Shown: positions 14,474 to 22,573, numbered from the stretch's first letter. The stretch is 34,323 nucleotides of DNA from Bryobacterales bacterium (GCA_003135055.1 PLDF01000435.1:1-34323), one strand, 5' to 3'. Numbers and translations are program-made. Notes: generated by a model from the letters alone, not told the origin.

Positions 14474-14980
14474 ATGTATCGTTTCTTAGGTTGCGTTGCC
14501 GCATTGGTGATGATTCTCTCGGCAGCTTCGGGGCAAACCGCCCCGCCTGCGAAGAAGAAGAGTCCGGCCGCCAGGAAGACTTCCGTTGCCAGGAAGAGTC
14601 CGGTTGCGGCGAAGAAGCCGGCTACAGCTCTACAGAAAAACGTAGCGGCAAAGCGGGCCGCCACCCCAGCCGGTAACCGCAAAAAGACTCCCGCAAAGCC
14701 CGCGGTCACCTGGCGCAACCGGCAACTCCAGCCCACTCAGGAGCGGTACAAGGAAATCCAACAGGCGTTGGCCGCCAAGGGATATTTGCAACCCGAGCAG
14801 GCCACCGGGACCTGGGACCAGAATTCCGCCGGCGCTCTGAAGCAGTTTCAAGGCACTCAGAATATCGACGCTTCGGGTAAGATCAACTCGCTTTCGCTGA
14901 TCGCGCTCGGGCTGGGCCCCAGGCATGAAGATACTCCGCCGAAACCGCAGCCTGCGGCTCAGCCGGATCAGAACCGGTAG
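14474..14980 (+). CDS. secreted protein with peptidoglycan-binding domain
   Basis: 168 residues from ATG 14474. The longer frame starting at 14363 crosses the terminator and is rejected. A signal peptide is clear at residues 1-21 (MYRFLGCVAALVMILSAASG). Next comes a Lys/Ala/Pro/Arg-rich linker of about 60 residues with KSPxA and KKPA repeats, which is basic and probably disordered. A PG_binding_1-type domain covers about 92-145 (RYKEIQQALAAKGYLQPEQA, then GTWDQNSAGALKQFQ and GKINSLSLIALGLG). The tail is Pro/Gln-rich. The linker resembles histone-H1-like tails and could bind cell-wall polymers or DNA. It probably acts in the periplasm at the sacculus. Confidence 0.85.
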   Translation: MYRFLGCVAALVMILSAASGQTAPPAKKKSPAARKTSVARKSPVAAKKPATALQKNVAAKRAATPAGNRKKTPAKPAVTWRNRQLQPTQERYKEIQQALAAKGYLQPEQATGTWDQNSAGALKQFQGTQNIDASGKINSLSLIALGLGPRHEDTPPKPQPAAQPDQNR

Positions 14981-14998
14981 CGCGTCGTTGGTGGCAAA

Positions 14999-15404
14999 AC
15001 GAAACAATCTCGTCCCGGTCGGAAGATTGCCCGCGAAAATTGGTCAACTGCTCCAAAAGGCCGATGGCCAGGCTGCTCAGCCGGCCGTGCTTGCCGTCAT
15101 GCGTGTCAATGACCTTCTGCCCTTCCTGAAGCAGCGCGGCGGTTCCCTGGAACGCTTTTCCGTATTTGCTCCGGATCGGATACCAGGCGTGGCCCTGAGT
15201 CCCCTCCTCGCTCGCCTCCTCCTGTCCCATTTCCAGATACGCCGCATCAATCCCGCCTTCGCCGGACCCGTCGCAATAAACCAGCTCTCCGGTCGATTCA
15301 TCGAGGTCAAGCCACTGGACAATGAGTCTGCGCGCAAACCGATGTCCAAGCTCAACGGTGCTGGGATTGCCTTCTGTGATTTCCGTAAGCCACTGTCCCG
15401 AGGA
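14999..15404 (-). pseudogene. remnant of a nuclease-like gene (AIPR/Mrr-like N-terminal domain)
   Basis: On the - strand, from 15404 to about 14999, one frame reads QWLTEITEGNPS, ELGHRFARRLIVQWLDLDE, LVYCDGSGEGGIDAAYLE, WYPIRSKYGKAFQGTAALLQ, and HGRLSSLAIGLLEQLTNFRG. There is a stop just before it and no start. The combination GGIDxxYL followed by (I/Q)xSKYG is the D...(E/Q)xK core of restriction-endonuclease-like folds. It recalls the N-terminal domain of AIPR abortive-infection proteins and Mrr-type nucleases. Only the first part of such a protein would be present, without its C-terminal half. It is likely a dead fragment. The assignment is by pattern and not by search. Confidence 0.45.
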
Positions 15405-15438
15405 TTACTCGAATTCTACGGACGCTGCGCGGCTTTCA

Positions 15439-15740
15439 TCAATGCCCGAACAATGCGACGAGATCACGGCTGCCGTGCACGACGTGCAGAATCAGCACCA
15501 CGTCGTTCTCTATGATGCCGTGGATGATGACGTAATCGTCAACCGTGAGGCTGCGCAGGCCGGGGGCAAATCATCACGGCGACGCCCGATGTAGGGATAC
15601 CGGGCTAGGAGCCAGAAACGCTCAACGATGCCCTCCGCCACGCGGGTGGCGATATCGGTGCTGCCGCTCTCGCGGGCGATGTGAATCCAGATGCCGTCAA
15701 GGTCGGCTTCCGCCTCGAGCGAAAGACGAAACTCGCTCAT
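15439..15740 (-). pseudogene. parE: ParE/RelE-type toxin, frameshifted in a C-run
   Basis: The ATG (15738-15740) overlaps the antitoxin stop. The frame starts MSEFRLSLEAEADLDGIWIH and runs to YPYIGRRRDDLPP, typical of ParE toxins, then breaks. One base missing in the run of five C (G5 on + at 15562-15566) would restore GLRSLTVDDYVIIHGIIEND, then VVLILHVVHGSRDL and VALFGH, with a stop at 15439-15441. The restored protein would be about 101 residues, a normal ParE length, with the conserved R..Y..(Y/H)......I..V.H.R-type C-terminal strand order. As it stands the toxin is truncated at 76 codons with an aberrant tail. Sequencing error, true inactivation, or phase variation all fit. Confidence 0.75.
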
Positions 15741-16021
15741 CAGCGGGGATTCTGCTCGGCGGCAAGCCGCGTCATGCCGCGCCGCTTGATGTCGGCGGCG
15801 AGTTGGGTCACATCCTCATGCGTCGTGATTCTGCGGCCCTCGCCACGCGTTAAGGAGGCTTCGGCCTGGTCGACCGCCACAAGTATTTCCAACCGCCGTC
15901 GCTCGCGTTCTTCCCACAGCGACATGGCTTCCTGTACTGCGTCTTCCTTGCGGTGCAACCGGCCAGTCTCGATGGCCTGGCGAATAAACGCCTCCTGGTC
16001 GGGGGTCAAATGTAATTCCAT
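15740..16021 (-). CDS. parD: ParD-type antitoxin (ribbon-helix-helix)
   Basis: 93 residues. It begins MELHLTPDQEAFIRQAIETG, the N-terminal strand-helix of the ParD/CC2985 family, continuing GRLHRKEDAVQEAMSLWEER, and ends in an acidic and basic helical tail with KRRGMTRLAAEQ that wraps a ParE toxin. It binds its own promoter and neutralises the toxin. The stop overlaps the toxin ATG (TGA/ATG sharing one base, 15740). The palindrome TACGC-N5-GCGTA lies at the start codon and is a good autoregulatory operator. The antitoxin is intact although its toxin frame is broken. Confidence 0.88.
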   Translation of the reverse strand: MELHLTPDQEAFIRQAIETGRLHRKEDAVQEAMSLWEERERRRLEILVAVDQAEASLTRGEGRRITTHEDVTQLAADIKRRGMTRLAAEQNPR

Positions 16022-16035
16022 ACGCCTTTAGCGTA
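16021..16035. promoter_or_regulatory. palindrome TACGC-N5-GCGTA at antitoxin start
   Basis: A perfect 5-bp inverted repeat overlaps the first base of the antitoxin start codon and covers its ribosome-binding region. ParD-type antitoxins usually bind such palindromes over their own promoter. The rest of 16036-16236 shows no gene. Confidence 0.45.
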
Positions 16036-16239
16036 GGAGTCGGCAAAGCAGGTGTCAAGCTCGGCTTCGCCGCTGTCGCCGCCTGCGCTCGTTAACGGCT
16101 GCGGCGTTCTGCGCCGTGCGGAGGGATAGCGCTCCGCGATTTCGACGCGGGATATTCAGACTCCCGGCAACGTGGGTAGAACCCACTGCCCGGCGATCAC
16201 ACCAGAGGGGATAAGACGCCGCCCGCGTGATGGCAAGCC

Positions 16240-18888
16240 TCATTCATGGCGCAGGGAGCGGATAGGGTCCACCGAAATCGCGCGCCGTGCCGGAGCCCAG
16301 CAGGATAGCAGCGCTATTGCAAGCATAGTGACGGCCACACCACCGAGCACTACGGGGTCGCGCGGCGTGGCCTGCGGCGCCACATGGGCCAGCACGGCCG
16401 TGCAGGCTAATCCGCCGGCGATTCCCGCCAGCGCGCCCACCCCGAGAACCGCGGCCAAGCGCCCCAGAACCGACATCAAAACCTGCGACGGCTGCGCGCC
16501 GATCGCCACGCGGATTCCAATCTCGCGCACCCGCCGGCTCACGGTATAGGCCGATAGTCCGTAGATGCCGGTCACGGCCAGCATCAATGCCAACAGGCCG
16601 AAAGCGCTTAGCGCCCACGCCGCCGCGCGTGCTTGGAAGAAGGTGATGTCCAGCAGGTTTTCAAGCGCGCCTGTGCTGTAGACAGGCAACCCGCGGTCGA
16701 GACTCTGAACGGCACGCTTCATCCGCAGCGCGAGCGCAGCTTCAGGCTGCGCGGCTTCGGGATGGACGGCGCGCGCCAGCAGGTACGTGGTTCCGCTGTA
16801 GTTCTGTAGAATGGGACGGAAAATCGCGGGCCGCGGATCTTCCGTCAGCCCCTGGTATTTTCCATCCTCCACGATGCCGATCACCTGAACTGGCGGCTGC
16901 TTCAAGTCGCCGGCGCGGTAATATAGCCCTACGCCGTTCTGGTTGCCCAATACTTGGCGGGCGAAGGTCCGGTTCACGATAGCGGTGAGTGGCGAATAAG
17001 CGTCGTCGTGCCAGGTGAAGTCGCGCCCAAACAGCAGATGCGTGCCGATGGCGCGGAAGTAGCCGGGCGAAACTTCGTAGTGACTTACGCGAATCGCTCT
17101 CGAAGCGCGAAAATCGGTCTCACCGAAGCGGAATGCCCCCGAGTTCGATTGATCGACTCCGAGGGGGAAGGAATCCGCAAAGGCCGCGGCGGTCACTCCG
17201 GGCAATTGCAACGCTGCATCGAGCGCGCGGCGCTGAAACGCCTCGCCGTCCTTTTGTGCGTACTGGGCCAAACCCAGATCGAAACCGGCGACGCTCACGC
17301 CTCGCGGCTGAATGCCCACCGGCATTTGAAACGCTCGCTGCGCGCCGCGCATGGCCACAAAACAAGCGGTCACCAGGACGCAGCACAACGCTACTTGCGC
17401 GGCCAGCAACAGTTCGCGAAACGGCCAGACGCGGCCCGGTTTGTATACGGATGCGCCAACACGCAACGCCTGGTTAGGGTTCGCTTGTAAGCCCTGCCTC
17501 GCTGGAGCCGCGCCGAATAACAGCGCCGAAGCGAGCGCAGCCGCCAGACCGAAGAGGAATACGCGCCAATCCGCCATGACATTGACGCGTACCGGTATCT
17601 CCGCCAGACTGAGCCGGCTCAGCGTCCCCAGTATCAGCGCGGCCAGACCGCATCCTGCAGCGCCGCCCATCAGCGCCAGAAAGGCGGATTCGGTCATCAA
17701 TTGACGCACGATGCGGCCCCGGCTGGCGCCGATGGACACGCGAATCGCGATTTCAAAAGCGCGATCGGCGGCGCGCGCCGTCATCAGGCTGGCGAGGTTG
17801 GCGCAAGCGGCCAGCAAGACCATCGCCGCGAGAATAATCACCCCGAAGACAAACGCCTCCACGGGATTGCGCAGCGTATTGCCCACCAATCCCAGCTTCG
17901 AGAGCCGGACTTCGATGCCCGCATCCGTGCGTGGGTAGGTGCGCGCCAGATCGTCCGCGATGGCGCGCAGATTACCCTCCGCCTGCGCTCGGGTCACGTG
18001 CGGCTTCAGACGGCCGGCCACCAGACAATGGGAGGTATTGCGATTCCGGAGCCAGTCGTGTTCTTCAATTTGCGCCTCCATCGCCATGAGAACCCAGACG
18101 TCCGGCCAATAGATGGTCTCCGTGCCGTGAAACCCGGCCGGGGCCACGCCGATCACGTTGTAGGGATGTCCGTTCACGCGAATGGACCGGCCTACAATGG
18201 CCGCGTCCGCCGAGAAGCGGTTGCGCCAACAGTCGAAGCTGAGCACCGCCAAGGCGCTCGCGCCGGGGCTGACGTCGTCTTCGGCATGAAAGAAGCGGCC
18301 CGCCAACGGCTTCACCCCTAGCACGTCGAAGTAGTTGCCGGTGGCCAGATACGCCCAGCCGCGCGATGCGGCATCGCCAGCGCCCAAACCGACCGGCGAC
18401 GCGCGATAAGCGATGAGCCCGGAAAGCGTGACATTGCGGTCGCGGAGATCGCGATAGTTGGGGTAGGAATGCGTCGTGGGCTCGACGAAGACCAGCTCCG
18501 CCGGCGACTGCACCGGCAACGGCCGCAACACCAGCGCGTTCAGTACGCCGAAGACCGCGGTGTTGGCGCCGATGCCCAGAGCCAGCGAGAGCACCGCCAC
18601 CGCCGTAAAGCCGGGCGAGCGGCGTAGCGCGCGAACGGCATAGCGCAGGTCTTGACCCAGTACATCCAGCCAGCGCAGACCGTAAGAGCGGCGGCACTCT
18701 TCCCTGTAAGTCTCGCCGGAGCCGAGTTCCAGGCGCGCCTGCCGTTGCGCGTTGCGGGGAGACTGCCCGGCGCGGATCAAGTCCGCCGCGCGATGCTCGA
18801 CGTGCGAGCGCAACTCCTCGTCCAGATCGCGCTCCCAGCGGCTGCGGCCAAAAATCGCGCGCAGAGTGGAACGCAAAGGTCCGAGCAT
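16240..18888 (-). CDS. ADOP-family duplicated FtsX/MacB-like permease
   Basis: 882 residues with the layout of the acidobacterial duplicated orphan permeases. An N-terminal cytoplasmic helix (WERDLDEELRSHVEHRAADL) leads to QDLRYAVRALRRSPGF near 80 and the first transmembrane segment (FTAVAVLSLALGIGANTAVF, about 93-112). Then come a periplasmic MacB_PCD-like domain, three helices of FtsX type (about 345-450), a second periplasmic domain and a final set of three FtsX helices (about 760-870) ending CWAPARRAISVDPIRSLRHE. No ATPase is encoded nearby, so it is an 'orphan' permease, probably pairing with an ATPase elsewhere. It is translated two bases after the PadR gene and is presumably repressed by it. 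Function of the family is unproven. Confidence 0.93.
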   Translation of the reverse strand: MLGPLRSTLRAIFGRSRWERDLDEELRSHVEHRAADLIRAGQSPRNAQRQARLELGSGETYREECRRSYGLRWLDVLGQDLRYAVRALRRSPGFTAVAVLSLALGIGANTAVFGVLNALVLRPLPVQSPAELVFVEPTTHSYPNYRDLRDRNVTLSGLIAYRASPVGLGAGDAASRGWAYLATGNYFDVLGVKPLAGRFFHAEDDVSPGASALAVLSFDCWRNRFSADAAIVGRSIRVNGHPYNVIGVAPAGFHGTETIYWPDVWVLMAMEAQIEEHDWLRNRNTSHCLVAGRLKPHVTRAQAEGNLRAIADDLARTYPRTDAGIEVRLSKLGLVGNTLRNPVEAFVFGVIILAAMVLLAACANLASLMTARAADRAFEIAIRVSIGASRGRIVRQLMTESAFLALMGGAAGCGLAALILGTLSRLSLAEIPVRVNVMADWRVFLFGLAAALASALLFGAAPARQGLQANPNQALRVGASVYKPGRVWPFRELLLAAQVALCCVLVTACFVAMRGAQRAFQMPVGIQPRGVSVAGFDLGLAQYAQKDGEAFQRRALDAALQLPGVTAAAFADSFPLGVDQSNSGAFRFGETDFRASRAIRVSHYEVSPGYFRAIGTHLLFGRDFTWHDDAYSPLTAIVNRTFARQVLGNQNGVGLYYRAGDLKQPPVQVIGIVEDGKYQGLTEDPRPAIFRPILQNYSGTTYLLARAVHPEAAQPEAALALRMKRAVQSLDRGLPVYSTGALENLLDITFFQARAAAWALSAFGLLALMLAVTGIYGLSAYTVSRRVREIGIRVAIGAQPSQVLMSVLGRLAAVLGVGALAGIAGGLACTAVLAHVAPQATPRDPVVLGGVAVTMLAIALLSCWAPARRAISVDPIRSLRHE

Positions 18889-18890
18889 GG

Positions 18891-19232
18891 TTAAACCTCT
18901 CCGCGGCGCGTTGCCAGCGCCGCTCCCATGGCCGCGACGAGCCGCTCCCAGCCTGCCGTCTCATCGCGCAGCCGCCTACGGCCGGCAGCGGTCAATTCGT
19001 AGTATTTGGCGCGGCGGTTGTTCTCCGATACGCCCCATTCCGTGGAGAGCAGCTCCTGGCGCTCCAGGCGATATAGCGCGGGATAGAGCGCGCCTTGCTC
19101 GATCCGCAGCGCATCGCCCGAAATCTGACCGATGCGCAACAGCACGCCATACCCGTGAAGCGGTCCGAGCGAGACGGCTTTCAAAATGAGCAGATCTAAT
19201 GTGCCGGGAAGCAGTTCGGCTGCGGGCGGCAT
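18891..19232 (-). CDS. PadR family transcriptional regulator
   Basis: 113 residues. The winged helix-turn-helix is complete: LLPGTLDLLILKAVSLGPLH, GYGVLLRIGQISGDALRIEQ, GALYPALYRLERQELLSTEW and the wing segment RRAKYYELTAAGRRRL, all canonical PadR motifs. A short C-terminal dimerisation helix follows. The ATG (19230-19232) has AAGGAG seven bases upstream. The stop is two bases from the start of the duplicated permease, so the two genes form one operon. PadR proteins usually repress their own operon and release it when a ligand binds. Palindromes in the leader are consistent with that. Confidence 0.93.
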   Translation of the reverse strand: MPPAAELLPGTLDLLILKAVSLGPLHGYGVLLRIGQISGDALRIEQGALYPALYRLERQELLSTEWGVSENNRRAKYYELTAAGRRRLRDETAGWERLVAAMGAALATRRGEV

Positions 19233-19235
19233 TCG

Positions 19236-19288
19236 TTCTCCTTACCTGGTTAGGAGAATAACCGCGTTCTCCTAAGTTGTCAAGGAGA
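19236..19288. promoter_or_regulatory. two spaced palindromes upstream of padR (operator or SD hairpin)
   Basis: Palindrome 1 is TTCTCCTTA-N5-TTAGGAGAA (19236-19258, 8 of 9 pairs). Palindrome 2 starts TTCTCCTAA at 19267 and ends AGGAGAg at 19288. Their centres are about 31 bp apart, close to three helical turns. Palindrome 1 includes the padR Shine-Dalgarno sequence, so it could act as a PadR operator or as an mRNA hairpin that hides the SD. Confidence 0.6.
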
Positions 19289-19624
19289 GACAGACGGGAG
19301 GCGGGGAGCAAGCCGGGAGGCAGGTTCCACCGAGTGACGGACGGTCACTGACGGGAGCGTCTCCAGCGGCGGAAACCTGCGTATCGCGAGGCGAAGAGCG
19401 CTGGCTGAAAGCCGGCGGCAGCCAGGATTGGCCGCCCCACTAAAGCGTCGGATGATACACGCGTTTCTTCTCGAATTCGTTTTAGGGGTCGTGTAAATCT
19501 GGCGCAGGAGCATGACCGGCGACCGGTCCACCGCTACTCCCATTCACCCAATCATGCACGATTCCTGGGATTCCGCCTATGGCCTTTGGATTGCTAGATG
19601 AATTTGCAGAGGGAGGAGCCGATC

Positions 19625-19711
19625 ATGCTCGTCGCAGTGGGATTAGGGGTTCTGGTTGTGTTTTGCTTGCTGCTTTCGATGGTTCAGACGCCGCCGGAAA
19701 TCGGACGGTAG
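19625..19711 (+). CDS. 28-aa single-helix membrane mini-protein
   Basis: A short frame from ATG 19625 to TAG with a very strong Shine-Dalgarno (GGGAGGAG at 19611-19618, six bases before the ATG). The product MLVAVGLGVLVVFCLLLSMV followed by QTPPEIGR is one hydrophobic helix with a short polar tail, like known one-pass regulatory mini-proteins such as KdpF-type subunits. There is no kdpA or other membrane complex next to it, so the partner is unknown. The SD quality and the clean helix argue for a real gene. The small size argues for caution. Confidence 0.45.
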   Translation: MLVAVGLGVLVVFCLLLSMVQTPPEIGR

Positions 19712-19822
19712 TCCGCTGCTGGGGCAAATGGACACGCCACGTGGACACATTGTCGTGTCCGGAGTGTCCATGCGGTGTTCAGTGTAACCGCCAAGCGGGC
19801 GTATTTCGCATTACGTAGCGCA

Positions 19823-20983
19823 TTACGTAGCAACCCGCCGAGGCCAACCGAAACTTTCGATGGCCCCGACCACCGACGCCTGTTCGTCCGGCGACAAATC
19901 GTTGTAGAACGGCAGCCGCAGCAACCGGTCGCTGACGTTTTCGCACACCGGGCAATCGCCATCGCGCCCGCCAAACTTGCGCCCCATGTCGGAAAGGTGC
20001 AGTGGCAGGTAGTGAAATACGCTCAAAATCCCTTCCGATTTCAGGTGGTTGATGAGGGCCGTGCGCTCGCCAAGCGACGGCAGCAGGATGTAGAACATGT
20101 GGTACGGTTGCTCGCAGCCTTCGGGAATTTGCGGCAATCCCACACCGAACTTACGCGCCCACGGCTGGAGCGCCTCCCAGTAGAATTCCCAGACGCGCTT
20201 GCGTTTCGCCTGGATCTCGCGATGCGCTTCCAGTTGCGCGAACAGAAACGCCGCCAGCAGATCGGAAGGCAGATAGCTCGACCCGATATCGGTCCACGTG
20301 TACTTGTCGACCTCCCCGCGAAAGAAGCGGCCCCGGTTGGTGCCCTTCTCGCGGATGACTTCCGCCCGCTCCACGTAGCGCTGATTGTTGATGATGAGCG
20401 CTCCGCCCTCGCCGCAGATTACGTTCTTGGTTTCGTGAAAGCTCTGCGAAGCCAGATCGCCGAACGTGCCCAGTTTCCGTCCTTTGTATTTGGCAAACAG
20501 GCCGTGGGCGTTGTCTTCCACCACGGTGATGCCGCTGGCGGCGGCAATCTGGCAGATGCGGTCCATCGCGCATCCAACGCCCGCGTAATGCACCGGCACA
20601 ATGGCCTTGGTGCGCGGCGTAATGGCGGATTCGATCAATTCCTCGTTCACGTTCAGCGTATCCGGCCGGATATCGACGAACACCGGCAGCGCGCCGCGCA
20701 GCACGAACGCGTTGACGGTGGAAACGAAGGTGAACGAGGGAACAATCACTTCATCGCCCGGGTGAATATCGAGCAGCAACGCCGCCATTTCGAGCGCGTG
20801 CGTGCAGGAAGTGGTCAATAGGGCCTTGGGGCTGCCCAGCAACTGCTCGAGAAACGCATGGCATTTGCGCGTAAAAGCGCCGTCGCCCGAGCTGTGGCCG
20901 TCGGCGATAGCCTGGTTGACGTATAGCCACTCTTTGCCTGCCAGCCCGGGCTTGTTGAAGGGAATGCGGTACGAAGAACTCAT
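19823..20983 (-). CDS. wecE: WecE-like dTDP-4-amino-4,6-dideoxygalactose transaminase
   Basis: 386 residues of the DegT/DnrJ/EryC1/StrS fold-type I aminotransferases. It uses PLP to transfer an amino group to a 4-keto-6-deoxy sugar nucleotide in envelope polysaccharide synthesis. The substrate-site start IPFNKP is at residues 7-12, the aspartate that pairs with the PLP nitrogen is Asp157 (VVEDNAHGLFAKYKGRKLGT), and the PLP lysine is Lys186 in SFHETKNVICGEGGAL. The string SFHETKNxxxGEGGAL and the length are those of WecE/RffA, more than of other sugar aminotransferases. No other sugar-nucleotide gene is adjacent, so this is a stand-alone member, and the substrate is inferred. The last codons lie in a duplicated 12-mer. 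Confidence 0.85.
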   Translation of the reverse strand: MSSSYRIPFNKPGLAGKEWLYVNQAIADGHSSGDGAFTRKCHAFLEQLLGSPKALLTTSCTHALEMAALLLDIHPGDEVIVPSFTFVSTVNAFVLRGALPVFVDIRPDTLNVNEELIESAITPRTKAIVPVHYAGVGCAMDRICQIAAASGITVVEDNAHGLFAKYKGRKLGTFGDLASQSFHETKNVICGEGGALIINNQRYVERAEVIREKGTNRGRFFRGEVDKYTWTDIGSSYLPSDLLAAFLFAQLEAHREIQAKRKRVWEFYWEALQPWARKFGVGLPQIPEGCEQPYHMFYILLPSLGERTALINHLKSEGILSVFHYLPLHLSDMGRKFGGRDGDCPVCENVSDRLLRLPFYNDLSPDEQASVVGAIESFGWPRRVAT

Positions 20984-21194
20984 CGGTATGCTCGCCTATG
21001 CCCCATTTCCGTCTATGTTAACTCACCTCTCGGGGAGGGCCGATTGGGAGAGTGCGGCGATATGCCAGGGCCGCGGCACCGGCCGCGCGGTTTTTGGGTT
21101 TTTGTGGCGCGATAAGAGCGATGAGGACACGGATTTCGAGTAAACTAATAGTCTGCGGCAAAAGGGCCGCAGCGCCGGTTCGCCCGCCGCTTTT

Positions 21195-21271
21195 GGGCGC
21201 GTAGCTCAGTTGGTTAGAGCGCCTGCTTCACACGCAGGAGGTCACAGGTTCGAGTCCTGTCGCGCCCACCA
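21195..21271 (+). tRNA. tRNA-Val, anticodon CAC
   Basis: Seventy-seven bases fold as a cloverleaf. The acceptor arms are gggcgcg (21195-21201) and cgcgccc (21261-21267), the D-stem is gctc/gagc, the anticodon stem is cctgc/gcagg with loop TTCACAC (anticodon CAC), and the T-stem has loop TTCGAGT. The discriminator is A, and CCA is encoded (21269-21271). The gene is preceded by about 200 bp with no coding sequence. Confidence 0.95.
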
Positions 21272-21579
21272 TTAAAATCAATAGTTGACGTCTCCTCGAT
21301 CCGAAAGCGAGGCCCCCTCACGCATCTGCGATCGCTCCCGTTTGTCAGGGGCCTTCGCTTCCGTCCGGCGACAAAGGGCGAGGATCGGGAGGATGATGGA
21401 ATTCTCGAAATCGTCACTCCCCAGGGCCGGTATCGGCTATCCGTAGAAGTGAAGAGATCCTATCTGAGCCGCAGTATGGTGAACGCCGTTATTGGCCGCG
21501 CGCTGGGCCGCCCGCATGGCGACAGCCGCAAGAGATCGAAGGAGCCGAGCGGAAAGCTGGTGCTCGCCCGCTATGTTCC

Positions 21580-21800
21580 GGCAACCAGGTCGGCGCCTTC
21601 ATGGGGATTGCGTTCTTGCCTATGCCGGTCGGTTCGTTTGTCGCCGGGCCCTTGGCGGGCTGGTTGGCAGCGAACTACCTGCGGGGCGGGCATCCAATAC
21701 GATGTGGTACGTGTTATCGGGTATCGGGCTGGACCCACTTCTACTTTTGAACATGACACGTGATTTGCTTGAGCTAATCGGCGCCGAGGCTGGCGGATGA
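21580..21800 (+). pseudogene. MFS/peptide-transporter-like C-terminal fragment, frameshifted
   Basis: The frame reads GNQVGAFMGIAFLPMPVGSF, then VAGPLAGWLAANYLRGGHP. A one-base loss near 21693 shifts to TMWYVLSGIGLDPLLLLNMT and a stop at 21798-21800. The Gly/Pro spacing (GxFxAGPLAGWL, then P.MWYVLSGIG) is that of the last transmembrane helices of major-facilitator peptide or sugar transporters. Only about 70 codons survive, without start or N-terminal helices. It is a relic, and the exact family is uncertain. Confidence 0.4.
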
Positions 21801-21945
21801 TCGATGGCTCGTTGTGATCGGCGCCGGAGGAATTTCACGCTTAGAGGCATATCGCTACATCTATTCGCAGCTGCGCATGGCGACCGGCTTTAAGAAGATT
21901 CTCATGGTGTTTGGCGAAGGGCGTGTCGGGATGCTGACGGGATGA
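21799..21945 (+). pseudogene. unrecognised coding fragment
   Basis: A + frame overlapping the end of the preceding relic by one base reads DRWLVVIGAGGISRLEAYRY, IYSQLRMATGFKKILMVFGE and GRVGMLTG, then a stop. It has no start codon in place. Its composition and hydrophobic pattern look protein-like, with GAGGISR recalling a Rossmann-type or glycosyl-binding loop, but I cannot name it. Confidence 0.3.
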
Positions 21946-22573
21946 AACCAGTTTGCGCGCGCGCTGCCTCTCAGTATGAAGGCTTGATAGGAGGATAGGG
22001 CAACGCAGGGATGCGACTCGAGCGCCGAATCAAGCCTGGAGTGGATGGCCGCCTTCGGGCCGCCTCCTGGGCTGCCCGCCGCACCATCTAAGAAACGGCG
22101 AGATTTTGCTCAAACAATGGGGTCCGCCTCAGCCCCTCTACTCTTTCACGATGCGGAAAACAAGAATATCGGTGGCCCCGGTTCTTGTCCCTATAGACAC
22201 TGCGGCCGTGATCGACGATGTTCTTCTCGATCCAAGGATTGGGAGCAGAACAGTCGGGACGGTAACGCGCGACCTTACCAATGCCGGCTATTCCGGCCCA
22301 ATCAGCCAATCGGACGTGTACAAGTTCACGCGTCCGACGATACCCCTGGAGTGACCCAGTCCTCATACGAGCACTCTGACTGCTCCTCCGCCGGGGGGCG
22401 ATCTGGCAAGCATTGGGCCAGATTCTGAGCGCATCGCCGGCAATCCGCCAGTTTCCGATAAAGCTTTAATAGGGCGGGCTGTCCTATGCCGCCCGAGTCA
22501 CTTTCCGGAATTTCAATGCCCAGCCCCTCGACGTCACGCCTGCGCCTGTGACGATAGCGCATCAAGTGTGCGC

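Larger units (their letters stand above)
19233..19822. other. 590-bp gap: operators, nested hairpin, one mini-gene
   Basis: From 19289 to 19570 the gap holds no convincing gene. An inverted repeat (19320-19332 with 19367-19380) encloses a second, AGTGAC/GTCACT (19333-19338 with 19344-19349). A duplicated 12-mer CGCATTACGTAG occupies 19807-19830, and its second copy contains the stop of the aminotransferase on the - strand. The 28-codon frame at 19625 is listed separately. Confidence 0.6.
21272..22573. other. 1.3-kb decayed zone after the tRNA
   Basis: No intact gene is visible. Two coding fragments are recognisable and listed apart (21580-21800 and 21799-21945). A + frame of 82 codons (22106-22354) and a - frame of 79 codons (22326-22565) overlap out of phase, and neither resembles a known family. 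No second copy of the tRNA 3' end, and no integrase, was seen. Confidence 0.6.

Noticed and set aside
21214..21417. Minus-strand ORF ending GGRDRTRTCDLLRVKQAL
   Set aside because: This peptide is the reverse complement of the tRNA-Val T-arm and acceptor, a well-known false ORF that appears wherever tRNA genes are translated in six frames.
21195..22573. Integrated element with attL/attR at the tRNA
   Set aside because: No second copy of the tRNA 3' end and no integrase frame were found in the window.
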